A stretch of DNA of 64,000 nucleotides from Liolophura sinensis (GCF_032854445.1 NC_088302.1:1240001-1304000); one strand, 5' to 3'; positions 24,301-36,190 are shown, counted from the first letter of the stretch. Translations and numbers: made by a program. The notes: generated by a model from the sequence alone, not told the origin.

Positions 24301-27300
24301 TCCGAATCTGCTTTTATTTTTTGCATATCTATGTAACTTTTTGAGATATCAGCAAAAAAACTAAAAAAAAATTACGTAATTTCAATGACCTATAACTCGA
24401 GAACTATGGGAGCTAGAAATGTGCACCTTGCTCCAAAGTGTAGCCCAAGACATGCTCTTTCTAGCATTTGCTAACGGATTTGAGCTACGATCAACAGTTT
24501 TCTCGCTAGAAGCGTTTAAATGACAACACCGTTTTTTGATTAGAAAAAGATGGGAATCCTATTGCTTTAACATGGAGTTAGATGGAAACTGGACTGTGTT
24601 TGTAGTATATGACCTGATGCTTTTGGCTACACTGTCCATGATCTCCCGAAACGGTTGTACAATGACATTCAGCTATACAGTACTCTATTAGATTGACAGA
24701 TGTCAAAACGTGCCGTGGTCCCGGTGTTGACTTTCTGACAATGGTAGAGCTATCAGTAGAGCAGTGAGTCTGCATGGCAGGTCGTGGATTGAGACATGAA
24801 AGTACAAACTTGCTGTTACATGGGCCATGTTTTTGCATTATTTTTTTTCAAAAAGCGGGCCAAGTCTGCCAAGGAATGGCCGTTTTTCACTGTACATAAC
24901 GTAGCATCATAAAGCTCGCCGATCTATTCGCAGGAATGCGAATGACCAGCCTACTGCCGCAGTGACAAACCGGGTAAAGCTGCATGGAAACTTTGAAAGC
25001 CGTGTATCTGGTTATGTGTTGATTTTCGACCAATAACTTATGCTCTCATATGAAAGATATAAGCGTAAAGAAAATGTTTATGTTAGACTTGAAGTGTGAA
25101 TTGCGACTGCCTTGGGGGCTTAGTGAGATATACATTGGAGTGGATGGTAGGGGAGATGCTGGCGAAATTTTCTCCGACTTGACCTAATTACACAAGGATT
25201 TAAACGCTAACCGTCTCCCAGTTGTGTGGTGTGACGCAGATGTGTCTGGGGCAGTCGAGTGGCGAAGATGACTGACGTCAAGAAATGGACATCAGGCAGA
25301 TCACGCCGGATTTGCTTTATTTTTCTTCTTTCTTTCTTTTCTCTTACTGCTGACGCCTGTCAGTCATGTCAGAGATCAATCCCAGCTTAGCCAATTTTTC
25401 AGGCAATGAAAATGTTGTGAATTTCAAGGTTTTAAGTAGGCTGCTAGGCGCAATTCGATGTTCTGATGACGAGTCTGGTGTTTTTTTTCTGTCTCCGATG
25501 CACAGTTTTGTCGCCAATTGCTATGAAAGTGCGAAAAAGTTCAATTTTAGCCCATATCTGGAGGTCACGTACCACAAAAAAGTTGCAGCTGTGGAGTTGA
25601 AAATGACTGAGTGCAAAGGGCTATATGTGTACTGTAGGCATGCAGAAAATCATTGAAGTGTGTTAATAAACGTGGCAGCTGCAGTGCTTCAAACATTGTC
25701 CAAAGGCCGATTTGCTATATTTGGCACTTTGATGTCCCCGTGTTATATGATGCATTTTAAATGCATTTGTGACTAGGATGAACGCACGAACATTGTAAAA
25801 ATGCTACCAGACATAGTTAGACGTCCTGATCATGAATATGGACTTATTTCTTTCTGGCGACGTATAGTCTTGCGGCAAATTGCAATCAAAACGCGAAGAA
25901 GCGCAATTTTTCACCATATTTTGAGGTCTGTTGCGAGAAAACCATAACAGCTGTAAAGCTGAAATCACTGAGTGCAAAGCGCTACACATGTACTCTATGT
26001 GTACAAAAGTATGGCTGCCTAGCCCCGTTGTCAAGAGGAAGGAGGGGGCCAGATTGTCTGTGCATGGCAGGTCGTGGATTGATACGTTGAAGTATGAACT
26101 TGCTGTTACAAGGGCCGTGTATGATTGGGTGGAGAAAACATCTTTGATCCAATCCGGGATCCCGGCCTAGGATCTGCTGTTCGCAGATTCATTCTAGTCT
26201 GTTTTTTTTTTTTTTCTTTTTCACATCTTGACATTCATTACAGTTTCTGGAAATGCGTCTGTAATAATGAGAAGGTACGGCACTTGATTACCCCAATATA
26301 TTCACATCCTTCGCCAGACTTTGAAATCATTTTGTCTCACTTGCACTTTTTCACCCACATTTACTCCCATGCTAATTTTATCATCTTAACCTATGTTCTG
26401 TATAATATACACGTTAATAACATCCTTACATTTCCAGAAAAAAACGCCTGTCATGTGACATTACAGTATAGCTGCAGGCCAACAGCTCTTCTGTGCACTA
26501 ACTTCATCTACAACCTTGAATACAGAGACAGGAAACTGTAGCATTTACATTATCACAAAATCGTGACATAAAGATACTGACAGTTTCCAGCGTGATAAAG
26601 ATACAGGGTTATGACCACGTGGCGTTATTACCCACATCTGAAATTAAACCATACCTTCTTTTGATTTCTGATAAATACTGGAAAGCCTTTGATCTTTCAA
26701 AATCCTGCAAAATATGGTAAATATAGAAGTTATGTACACATTGTTTTGTTTTTCTTCTTAAGAAGTTCCCCTTACCTATACCAGTAAATAACAAGTACTA
26801 ACCAATAAATACAGTATTTGGTCTCAAAATACACCTGCATCATTGCATATTAGAGGCAAACAACGGTATGATATTACCGTTGGTCCTGGACAGTATATTT
26901 CTCCAACAGTGTATCATCCTATCTTCACAAAAAAAAAACTAATAACACCTCTGAATGGATCACTGGGACTTTTAGGATCATGCAGATGAAGTAACTTAAG
27001 TCTTGGGTCAATGATACACTGTATGTGCAGTACTTTACATCAATACATACATACAAAACTCCTGCGATAAAGTGTTGTATAAAGGTCACAGTCATGTCAC
27101 CTTAAACTCTGCATAAAGTGGAGAATATTACATAAATCTCTGCTTCCTCACAACATCAATTCTGTTATGTTAACTTGTATACATAATTAAACTGGGGTTA
27201 ATATGAGAAACTTACATCATCTGTGATGCACAGAAAGATTATCCTGTCTGAAGTGATGTAGTGGAATAGATAACTGAAAAAGAGAAGTAACGTACATACT

Positions 27301-28882
27301 ACAAGGCAACTGTTTGATATGATGTAAAGTCGTACATATTACAAGGCAACTGTTTGATATTATGTAATGTCATACATATTACAAGGCAACTGTTTGATAT
27401 TATGTAATGTCATACATATTACAAGGCAACTGTTTGATATTATGTAATGTCATACATATTACAAGGTAACTGTTTGATATGATGTAATGTCATACATATT
27501 ACAAGGTAACTGTTTAATATGATGTAATGTCCTACATGTTACAAGGCAACTGTTTGATATGATGTAATGTCGTACATGTTACAAGGCAACTGTTTGATAT
27601 GATGTAATGTCCTACATGTTACAAGGCAACTGTTTGATATGATGTGATGTCGTACATATTACAAGGCAACTGTTTGATATGATGTAATGTCGTACATATT
27701 ACAAGGCAACTGTTTGATATGATGTAATGTCGTACATATATGTCTCCTCAGCAGATTTCTTCATCCTAGTTTTATTTATTTATTTATTTGATTCATATTT
27801 TGATACAACCGCCACCAGCATTATGGCGGGAGGGAACTAAACTCAAGACCATCCGCAGATTGTTGGAGACCTTCCCATGTATGGCCAGAGAGGAAGCCAG
27901 CATGAAATTGACTTGAACTCACAGCAACTGCATTGGCTGATTGGTGAGAGGCTCCTGGGTCATTGCACCACTCTGGCACGTTAACCTCCTTGGCTGGAGA
28001 GGCCCCATCTTAGTGATGCTTACTCAGTACTCAACACCATATTTATATATACTAAATAGCATTCCACCATAAACCTGACAAACTGACTGACATAAAGCCA
28101 CATTCATTTTGATGTGGCGTTTTGTATACACCTTTTGTATTCCAATATTTTTTGCTAGACCATTTCACTACATTGTAACAATATAGGCAATTTCCACATG
28201 TGAAGACTACTGAAGGATAAGTCACTGTTTTTAATCCCCATGTAGCCATCATGACACATTCTACATGTGTAATGATGTAAACATGATAACCCAAATTTTC
28301 ATTTCAGGAGTCTCATCACGCAGTTTTAAGCGAGATATGGTGGGGGACTACTGCAAACTAACACAGCCAAGAAATTTGATTTTATGGGATATGTAGGTCT
28401 CTTAACAGTGGTGTTGAGCTGGTAGACCTGGCAAGTTGTACTGTACTTCACCTGAAGTTTGGAATGTCAAAATGCACTTTCCAAAGCATATAAAAGTCTT
28501 GGAATCATACTTTCGATGCCAACACTTAATTTTGCTGCTAAGATATTAATCTAACTAAACAAAAGTCTCTTAAATTTCACTGCAAGGTGAAAGAATCAAT
28601 CAGAATCAAGCAAAATAAGTCACCTCAAAATGCTAAACATCAGGCAAAATACAGTATGCTCAATCTAGTATCGTCCAAACCTGCTTGAACTCAGACTCCT
28701 GAAATGCCGAATATAGTGAAGAGGTTTGTTCTTTACCTGCCATGTGAATATGTCAACTTGGCATTTTCTGGAGAAATTTTGGCCAGCACTTGTTCTGATA
28801 CTTCAGTGAAGTTACCCGCACAGCTGGCATATTTGGCTAACACTGTACTCCCTCTAGACACCACGGAGAACAGAATCGGCAT
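18353..28882 (-). CDS. VAMP7: VAMP7, longin-type R-SNARE
   Basis: Complete 220-aa protein, the same length as human VAMP7, a tail-anchored R-SNARE for late endosome/lysosome and secretory fusion. Coding exons on the minus strand: 28882-28737, 27273-27216, 26704-26655, 21455-21368, 20576-20483, 20279-20212, 18827-18735 and 18418-18353 (TGA). All junctions are GT-AG and the phases join. The longin domain starts MPILFSVVSRGSTVLAKYAS and continues YLFHYITSDRIIFLCITDD and DFERSKAFQYLSEIKRR. The SNARE motif covers about residues 128-185 with RGERLELLIDKTEDL; the zero-layer arginine is about R151. TFKKTSRNLAR precedes a membrane anchor at about 191-208, and the short lumenal end is CGGLDWPCTRK. An acceptor at 28891-28892, 8 bases before the ATG, shows a further 5' non-coding exon upstream. 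Introns hold minisatellites, a SINE and an unclassified repeat element. Confidence 0.96.
18935..19012 (+). mobile_element. SINE 3' fragment
   Basis: Short decayed piece: 'gcaggcttcctctcccgcca', then 'gagtacagcgtaaaacacca' and 'aagaaatcagtaaat'. Internally deleted. Lies in VAMP7 intron 6. Confidence 0.65.
19015..20050. repeat. Minisatellite of about 65 bp with length variants, about 15 copies
   Basis: Units read 'ctacctcatacccttacctc', 'acttcaatgacaactttgta', 'cagcactaatacacgtcacc', 'ataat'. Some units carry an extra 'atccactg' type insert. Fills most of VAMP7 intron 6 (20211-18828). Confidence 0.93.
21058..21330. repeat. Short-unit (about 15-18 bp) minisatellite in VAMP7 intron 4
   Basis: Repeats of 'ccacccatgataacctcc' with variants 'ctcccatgataacc' and 'caccaatgataacc'. 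Begins about 37 bases downstream of the VAMP7 exon 4 donor (transcribed strand). The repeated GGTTATCATGGG on the minus strand gives open frames of no coding meaning. Confidence 0.93.
21641..22065. repeat. 35-bp minisatellite, about 12 copies
   Basis: Very homogeneous 35-bp units: 'agattacagacactcgctaa', 'ctgagacacactgga'. A few units have 'cttggtaac' or 'ctcggtaac'. Lies in VAMP7 intron 3. The low divergence suggests recent expansion. Confidence 0.96.
22066..23815. other. VAMP7 intron 3, mostly non-repetitive
   Basis: No exon or gene seen. A small hairpin GGCTGGC-ctataaa-GCCAGCC lies around 22120-22140. Short frames here carry no recognisable protein. Confidence 0.5.
23819..23905. repeat. 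Two adjacent perfect hairpins
   Basis: First: AGAGATCCCG-tt-CGGGATCTCT (10-bp stem) at about 23820-23841. Second: GGGATCCCGTTC-tccc-GAACGGGATCCC (12-bp stem) at about 23871-23898. Both are followed by near-identical text ('tattggaattgttctg' and 'tattgttattcttctg', then 'ttttttcttatta'), so this is also a tandem duplication of about 50 bp. They sit at the left edge of an unclassified repetitive element in VAMP7 intron 3. Confidence 0.9.
25366..25656 (+). other. 96-codon open frame of unknown nature, in a duplicated segment
   Basis: ATG-started frame (MSEINPSLANFSGNENVVNF...), antisense within VAMP7 intron 3. A diverged second copy of part of the same DNA lies at about 25760-26015 (shared 'actgagtgcaaag', 'gcgaaaaagttcaattttag' against 'gcgaagaagcgcaatttttc') and is no longer open in the same frame. 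No family is recognised. It may be a remnant of a mobile element's protein or chance. Confidence 0.25.
27285..27745. repeat. 40-bp minisatellite next to a VAMP7 acceptor, about 11 copies
   Basis: Units of 40 bp: 'cgtacatattacaaggcaac', 'tgtttgatatgatgtaatgt'. On the transcribed strand the array ends about 10-15 bases before the acceptor of VAMP7 exon 2 (27273), leaving only a short pyrimidine stretch between. Confidence 0.95.
27767..28008 (-). mobile_element. tRNA-derived SINE, full length but worn
   Basis: The plus strand reads 'tttatttatttatttatttg', then 'cagcattatggcgggaggga', 'gactcaagacc'-like and 'gacttgaactcacagcaact', ending near 'ggagaggcccc'. The sense strand is minus, with the tRNA-like head at the right. 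Flanked by similar short sequences catcctagt and catcttagt, a possible target duplication. In VAMP7 intron 1. Confidence 0.85.
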
Positions 28883-28890
28883 TTTGTCAC

Positions 28891-29660
28891 CTGAAAACAG
28901 ACAAAATATATCCACATTGTAATGCTCTGCTACCTTATTTTTGAATTCTGACACATAATACTTGGTCAGCTAAAATCTTGTGAGGCACCCATGTTTGAAT
29001 TTAAAAAGATGAACAAATTCTTATTATATCTTGCAAAAAATTTTAACTGAATTTGGGATTTAAAAAGTCTGTCACAATATATGGAATATTGTGTAGGCCC
29101 GACTACACCGGGGTTTTGGGGGGGGGGGGTATTTTTTATTTTATTTTTTGTCTTATTTTTGGCACTTGTTATGTTTGTTTTGGTGCCAATCCAACCATAA
29201 CAAGCCAATACAGTTATCCACAGCTAAAATAAGTTCACAGGAGACCTTATGCTAGATGTCAATATTATCTGAAACAATCGATTATTTTGTTCTTCCTTAT
29301 GGGCGAGTGTTTTAACAATCTATCTGATAAGCAAATTTTAAATTCACCATATTGTTAATCTGAAACTGCCCATGAAAGTGACTTCAGTCTATGAACACTT
29401 CAACTTCACTGACTTGTTACTTCGCACTTTTGTATGCACGTTGTTGTTGTAGCTCCGTCTACTGTGACTTTACGGATAGTTTGCCATTGCTACTCAGCGG
29501 TGCAAGCTAACTGACATTGTTTTCCTAAAGAAGTGGATCGCTCTAAAGTAACATTTAAAACAGGAACACGAGATTACCTGATTTTTCTACCAGAGTTCTC
29601 CAATTTCAGCCTGTTTGATAAATCACCCAGTCCCTTTCTCTTCATTGAAGGCCAAACATC
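28891..29660 (-). other. Intron in the VAMP7 5' UTR and presumed first-exon region
   Basis: The acceptor at 28891-28892 implies a non-coding exon upstream. The region includes a G-run near 29119-29128 and otherwise ordinary AT-rich DNA. A 5' exon near 29540-29640 would fit the CRE at 29661-29668, but I cannot place its ends. Confidence 0.4.
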
Positions 29661-29668
29661 TGACGTCA
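29661..29668. promoter_or_regulatory. Palindromic CRE (TGACGTCA), probable VAMP7 promoter
   Basis: Perfect CREB/ATF consensus TGACGTCA in 'catctgacgtcagcgtcac', about 780 bp upstream of the VAMP7 start codon on the side where its promoter should lie. The core is certain; its use is inference. Confidence 0.4.
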
Positions 29669-30197
29669 GCGTCACAAGATGAAAACATTTCTCCTTGTCA
29701 GGGGTCGATGACAGCGCTATAAACCTGCTGCGTGGAGAGTGACTCACATGTACCACGGTTCATATGTTCATTTTTTTAGGTACACGAGAATTTTGCTCGC
29801 ATCACCCAGCAGTGAGACAATCCCAGCCAAATAAATGATGTTATGTCATTAAGTACGGTTAAAACTGCAAAACTACGACAGACGTGCTGTTCATGAGAAA
29901 AGGATTTACCCAAGTAATACACTTTGTCGTGAAGTACCAACTTAGATATGACCAAATTGATTACGGTGCTAGTATAAATACAACCTGTTGAACAGGGCTC
30001 CTACTATTTATGTACTATGTTAGTATAGCACCTTGCGATGAAGTGGGGTAGCCTAAATGTAAATTGACATTATCCTTATACCAAGTGCATATTATGGCGT
30101 CTAACATACATACATGTATTTCAGTCACGGTGGGATTATTTGGATACCGGTATTGGGTATAGTCTACCTTAATTCCACATGAAATGTAATGCAGGTT

Positions 30198-30257
<60 letters not shown>

Positions 30258-30440
30258 CACATGAAAAGATGGCTTGTGGCAGTCAGTTGTATTGGCCTAA
30301 ATTTTATACCAGATGGTAGTTATTATTAGTTTTGTTGGTATTGGCATTTAATCCATGAACATAATGTACAATTAATTGGTATGTGAATTTACTGGGTGAG
30401 TTACAAGTACTTCAGAGACCTATATCAGGGTGTTCAAAAA
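29669..30440. other. Intergenic DNA with an (AT)n run
   Basis: Nothing coding is seen. It includes a pure AT dinucleotide microsatellite of about 26 units at about 30199-30252. Confidence 0.6.
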
Positions 30441-30447
30441 GGGCAAG

Positions 30448-30600
30448 TAGCAGGCTGCAGACAGCTGTCTACTACCATCCCCCTAGCAGGCTGCAGACAG
30501 CTGTCTACTACCATCCCCGTAGCAGGCTGTAGACAGCTGTCTACCGTGCTCCCCAAGCTGCAGACAGCTGTCTACTGCCATCCCCGTAGCAGCCTACTTT
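30448..30600. repeat. Palindrome-bearing repeat of about 36 bp, 4 copies
   Basis: Units contain 'gcaggctgcagacagctgtc' followed by 'tactaccatcccc'. Each holds the perfect 12-bp palindrome AGACAGCTGTCT (first at 30459-30470), centred on an E-box CAGCTG. Confidence 0.85.
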
Positions 30601-30831
30601 GAATATTCTTACCTATCAATATATTAAATCAATAGAAATTGTCACATGATTTCTTTTAATTCAGCCGCCTACTTTTGAACTCTGACCTCCTCCTCCAATT
30701 CTAAACGAAAACCCTGCCTATATGTGTTCTGCTCATTAAGTGCATATTGGTGCATTATGTTGGATGTAAATAATTGTATTTCTCATAGAATTAGATGTAA
30801 TGGGAGTTTGATTGATTCAATGATTAATTAA

Positions 30832-31065
30832 TATTGGTGCATTTCCAGGAATTTTTCACTTATATGACAGCGATCTGGTTTATGGGTGGAGGGGTACTGA
30901 TCTCCTGGAGAAAACCACCAACCTTCGTGAGGTACATGACAAACCTATTTACAACAAAAAAGCTACAGCTGAAACAGAGAAATTTGGATTCACATGCGAC
31001 GTTTGCCATACGACAAACACCTGATAGTCAAGTTGAAGGGAGCCAGTGCTTTAACCATGTGAGCT
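30832..31065 (-). mobile_element. Worn SINE copy
   Basis: Recognisable pieces: 'gaatttttcacttatatgac', 'tttatgggtggagggg', 'gagaaaaccaccaaccttcg', 'ggattcacatgcgacgtttg'. These match the order of the main SINE read on its minus strand, but it is highly diverged. The 41-bp minisatellite starts directly after it. Confidence 0.6.
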
Positions 31066-32345
31066 AGGGAGAACCAAGAGGGAGTCGGGTGTTACTTGAG
31101 GGTGGTGTAGAAACCAAGAGGGAGTCGGGTGTTACTTGAGTGGTGGTGTAGAAACCAAGAGGGAGTCGGGTGTTACTTGACTGGTGGTGTAGAAACCAAG
31201 AGGGAGTCGGGTGTTACTTGAGGGTGGTGTAGAAACCAAGAGGGAGTCGGGTGTTACTTGAGTGGTGGTGTAGAAACCAAGAGGGAGTCGGGTGTTACTT
31301 GAGTGGTGGTGTAGAAACCAAGAGGGAGTCGGGTGTTCCTTGAGTGGTGGTGTAGAAACCAAGAGGGAGTCGGGTGTTACTTGAGGGTGGTGTAGAAACC
31401 AAGAGGGAGTCGGGTGTTACTTGAGGGTGGTGTAGAAACCAAGAGGGAGTCGGGTGTTACTTGAGTGGTGGTGTAAAAACCAAGAGGGAGTCGGGTGTTA
31501 CTTGAGTGGCGTTACTTGAGTGGTGGTGTAGAAACCAAGAGGGAGTCGGGTGTTACTTGAGTGGTGGTGTAGAAACCAAGAGGGAGTCGGGTGTTACTTG
31601 AATGGTGGTGTAGAAACCAAGAGGGAGTCGGGTGTTACTTGAGTGGTGGTGTAAAAACCAAGAGGGAGTCGGGTGTTACTTGAGTGGTGGTGTAGAAACC
31701 AAGAGGGAGTCGGGTGTTACTTGAGGGTGGTGTAGAAACCAAGAGGGAGTCGGGTGTTACTTGAGGGTGGTGTAGAAACCAAGAGGGAGTCGGGTGTTAC
31801 TTGAGTGGTGGTGTAAAAAAAAGAGGGAGTCGGGTGTTACTTGAGTGGTGTTACTTGAGTGGTGGTGTAGAAACCAAGAGGGAGTCGGGTGTTACTTGAG
31901 GGTGGTGTAGAAACCAAGAGGGAGTCGGGTGTTACTTGAGTGGTGGTGTAGAAACCAAGAGGGAGTCGGGTGTTACTTGAGTGGTGGTGTAGAAACCAAG
32001 AGGGAGTCGGGTGTTACTTGAGTGGTGGTGTAGAAACCAAGAGGGAGTCGGGTGTTACTTGAGGGTGGTGTAGAAACCAAGAGGGAGTCAGGTGTTACTT
32101 GAGTGGTGGTGTAGAAACCAAGAGGGAGTCGGGTGTTACTTGACTGGTGGTGTAGAAACCAAGAGGGAGTCGGGTGTTACTTGAGTGGTGGTGTAGAAAC
32201 CAAGAGGGAGTCGGGTGTTACTTGAGGGTGGTGTAGAAACCAAGAGGGAGTCGGGTGTTACTTGAGGGTGGTGTAGAAACCAAGAGGGAGTCGGGTGTTA
32301 CTTGAGTGGTGGTGTAGAAACCAAGAGGAAGTTGGGTGTTACTTG
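31066..32345. repeat. 41-bp minisatellite, about 31 copies
   Basis: Units of 40-41 bp: 'gagtggtggtgtagaaacca', 'agagggagtcgggtgttact', 't'. A 'gagggtggtg' variant is one base shorter. Very uniform. Confidence 0.96.
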
Positions 32346-33590
32346 ACTGGTGGTGTAGAATACTTGACTACTTGACTGGTAGTGTGGAATACTTGACTAG
32401 TTGACTGGTGGTGTAGAACACTTCACTACTTGACCGGTGGTGTAGAATACTTGACTGCTTGACTGGTGGTGTAGAATACTTGGCTACTTGACTGGTGGTG
32501 TAGAACAATTGACTCCTTGACTAGTGGTGTAGAAACCATGAGGAAGTTGGGTGTTACTTGACTGGTGGTGTAGAAACCAAGAGGAAGTTGGGTGTTACTT
32601 GACTGGTGGTGTGGAATACTTGACTACTTGACTGGTGGTGTGGAATACTTGACTAGTTGACTGGTGGTGTAGAATACTTGTCTACTTGGCTGGTGGTGTA
32701 GAATACTTGACTACTTGACTGGTGGTGTAGAACACTTCACTACTTGACCGGTGGTGTAGAGTACTTGACTGCTTGACTGGTGGTGTAGAATACTTGGCTA
32801 CTTGACTGGTGGTGTAGAACACTTGACTCCTTGACTAGTGGTGTAGAAACCATGAGGAAGTTGGGTGTTACTTGACTGGTGGTGTAGAAACCAAGAGGAA
32901 GTTGGGTGTTACTTGACTGGTGGTGTGGAATACTTGACTACTTGACTGGTGGTGTGGAATACTTGACTACTTGACTGGTGGTGTAGAATACTTGTCTACT
33001 TGGCTGGTGGTGTAGAATACTTGACTACTTGACTGGTGGTGTAGAATACTTGACTCCTTGACTGGTGGTGTAGAATACTTGACTACTTGACTGGTGGTGT
33101 AGAACACTTCACTACTTGACTGGTGGTGTAGAATACTTGACTACTTGACTGGTGGTGTAGAACACTTCACTACTTGACTGGTGGTGTAGAATACTTGACT
33201 CCTTGACTGGTGGTGTAGAATACTTGACTACTTGACTGGTGGTGTAGAATACTTGACTACTTGGCTGGTGGTGTAGAATACTTGACTACTTGACTGGTGG
33301 TGTAGAACACTTGACTACTTGACTGGTGGTGTAGAGCACTTCACTACTTGACTGGTGGAGTAGAATACTTGACTCCTTTACTGGTGGTGTAGAACACTTG
33401 ACTACTTGACTGGTGGTGTAGAGCACTTGACTACTTGACTGGTGGTGTAGAGCACTTCACTACTTGACTGGTGGTGTAGAATACTTGACTCCTTGACTGG
33501 TGGTGTAGAATACTTGACTCCTTGACTGGTGGTGTAGAATACTTGGCTACTTGACGGGTGGTGTACATGTACCACTTGACTGACACAACA
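32346..33590. repeat. 29-bp minisatellite, about 42 copies
   Basis: Units of 29 bp: 'gactggtggtgtagaatact', 'tgactactt'. Continuous with the 41-bp array before it and sharing its 'ggtggtgtagaa' core. Two interspersed blocks (about 32525-32600 and 32845-32920) return to 'gaaaccaagaggaagttggg' units, so the block of about 320 bp was itself duplicated. Confidence 0.95.
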
Positions 33591-33659
33591 CACCCGGCTA
33601 CATGAATGAAATGATGTAATACTTCTGGTTCTTGACTTAACTGGAATGTTTGTACTATA

Positions 33660-36190
33660 CTTTCTGGAGTTGAGTGCTACTTGACTAGAGCTGGGTACTA
33701 CTTGTCTGAAGCTGGGTACTACTTCACTGGAGGTGGGTACTACTTGTGTGAAGCTGGGTGCTGCTTGTCTGGAGCTGGGTACTACTTGTGTGAAGCTGGG
33801 TGCTACTTGACTGGAGGTGGGTACTACTTGTGTGAAGCTGGGTGCTGCTTGTCTGGAGCTGGGTACTACTTGTGTGAAGCTGGGTGCTACTTGACTGGAG
33901 GTGGGTACTACTTGTGTGAAGCTGGGTGCTGCTGGTCTGGAGCTGGGTACTACTTGTCCGAAGCTGGGTGCTACTTGTCTGGAGATGGGTACTACTTGTC
34001 TGAAGCTGGGTGCTACTTGTCTGGAGTTGGGCGTTACTTGTCTGGAGCAAGGTGTTACTTGACTGGAGCAAGGTCTTACTTTTCTGGAGTTGGGTACTAC
34101 TTGGATTGAGCTTGCTGCTACTTGAGTGGAACTTGGTACTACATGTCTGGAGTTGGGTACTACTTTTATGGAGCTGGGTACTACTTATATGGAGTTGGGT
34201 ACTACTTGTATGGAGTTGGGTACTACTTGTATGGAGTTGGGTACCACTTGTATGGAGTTGGGTACTACTTGTATGGAGTTGGGTACCACTTGTATGGAGT
34301 AGGGTACTACTTGTATGGAGTTGGGTACTACTTGACTGGAGCTGGGTACCACTTGTATGGAGTTGGGTACCACTTGTTTGGAGTAGGGTACTACTTGTAT
34401 GGAGTTGGGTACTACTTGACTGGAGCTGGGTACCACTTGTATGGAGTTGGGTACTACTTGTATGGAGTTGGGTACTACTTGGCTGGAGCTGGGTACCACT
34501 TATATGGAGTTGGGCACTAGTTATATGAAACTGGGCACCACTTGTAGGGAGCTTTGTACCACTTGTATGGAGCTTTGTACCACTTGTATGGAGTTGGGTA
34601 CTACTTGACTGGAGCTGGGTACCACTTGTATGGAGTTGGGTACCACTTGTTTGGAGTAGGATACTACTTGTATGGAGTTGGGTACTACTTGACTGGAGCT
34701 GGGTACCACTTGTATGGAGTTGGGTACTACTTATATGAAGCTGGGCACCACTTGTAGGAAGCTTTGTACCACTTGTATGGAGCTTTGTACCACTTGTATG
34801 GAGTTGGGTACTACTTATATGGAGTTGGGTACTACTTATATGAAGCTGGGCACCACTTGTATGGAGCTTTGTACCACTTGTATGGAGCTGAGTACCACTT
34901 GTAAGGAGTTGGGTACTACTTATATGGAGTTGGGTACTACTTATATGGAGTTGGGTACCACTTGTATGGAGCTTTGTACCACTTGTATGGAGTTGGGTAT
35001 TACTTGACTGGAGCTGGGTACCACTTGTATGGAGTTGGGTGCCACTTGTATGGAGTTGGGTACTACTTATATGAAGCTGGGCACCACTTGTAGGAAGCTT
35101 TGTACCACTTGTATGGAGCTTTGTACCACTTGTATGGAGTTGGGTACTACTTATATGGAGTTGGGTACTACTTATATGAAGCTGGGCACCACTTGTATGG
35201 AGCTTTGTACCACTTGTATGGAGCTGAGTACCACTTGTATGGAGTTGGGTACTACTTATATGGAGTTGGGTACTACTTATATGGAGTTGGGTACCACTTG
35301 TATGGAGTTGGGTACTACTTATATGGAGTTGGGTACCACTTGTATGGAGCTTTGTACCACTTGTATGGAGTTGGGTATTACTTGACTGGAGCTGGGTACC
35401 ACTTGTATGGAGTTGGGTACCACTTGTATGGAGCTTTGTACCACTTGTATGGAGTTGGGTGCCACTTTTATGGAGTTGGACACTACTTGTATGGAGTTGG
35501 TTACTATTTGACTGGAACTGGGTATCACTTGTATGAAGTTGGGTACTACTTGAGTGGAGCTGGGTACCACTTGTATGGAGTTGGGTAATACTTGTATGGA
35601 GTTGGGTACTACTTGACTGGAGCTGGGTACCACTTGTATGGAGTTGGGTACCACTTGTATGGAGTTGGGTACCACTTGTTTGGAGCTGGGTACCACTTAT
35701 ATGGAGTTGGGTACCACTTGTATGGAGCTGGGTACCACTTGTATGGAGTTGGGTGCCACTTTTATGGAGTTTTGTACTACTTCACTGGAGCTGGGCACTA
35801 CTTCACTAGAGTTGGGTACTACTTGTATGGAGATGGGTACTACTTCACTGGAGTTGGGTACTACTTGTATGGAGTTAGGTACTACTTGTATGGAGTTGGG
35901 CACGACCTGTATGGAGTTGGGTACTACTTATATGGAGTAGGGAACTACTCATATGGAGTTGGGTACTACTTGTATGGAGTTGGGTACTACTTGTATGGAG
36001 TTGGGTACTACTTGTATGGAGTTGGGCACTACTTATATGGAGTTGGGAACTACTTGTATGGAGTTGGGTACTACTTCACTGGAGTTGGGTACTACTTGTA
36101 TGGAGTTGGGTACCACTTGTATGAAGCTGGGTACTACTTCACTGGAGTTGGGTACTACTTATATGGAGTTGGGCACTACTTGTATGGAAG
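33660..36190. repeat. 21-bp minisatellite, about 120 copies
   Basis: Units of 21 bp, 'ggagttgggtactacttgta' plus t and variants (gctgggtaccacttg, gctttgtaccacttg). Being 7 codons without stops, it is open in most frames on both strands, including a Gly-Tyr-rich frame (YLYGVGY). Higher-order copies are visible, for example 34530-34760 against 34990-35110. It continues from the 29-bp array with a shared 'tacttgact' phrase. Confidence 0.95.

Larger units (their letters stand above)
23819..26215. mobile_element. Unclassified element-like region, possibly a non-autonomous transposon
   Basis: The region sits in VAMP7 intron 3 and differs in texture from its flanks. It has paired hairpins at its left edge and another palindrome (ccgggatcccgg, near 26154-26166) plus an imperfect hairpin (ATCTGC/GCAGAT) at its right edge. 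Inside is a direct repeat: 'gcatggcaggtcgtggattg' near 24772 and again near 26064, with about 30 similar bases after it. There is also a duplicated segment at 25390-25660 and 25760-26015. No transposase, reverse transcriptase or clear terminal repeats are recognisable. Boundaries and class are uncertain. Confidence 0.4.
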
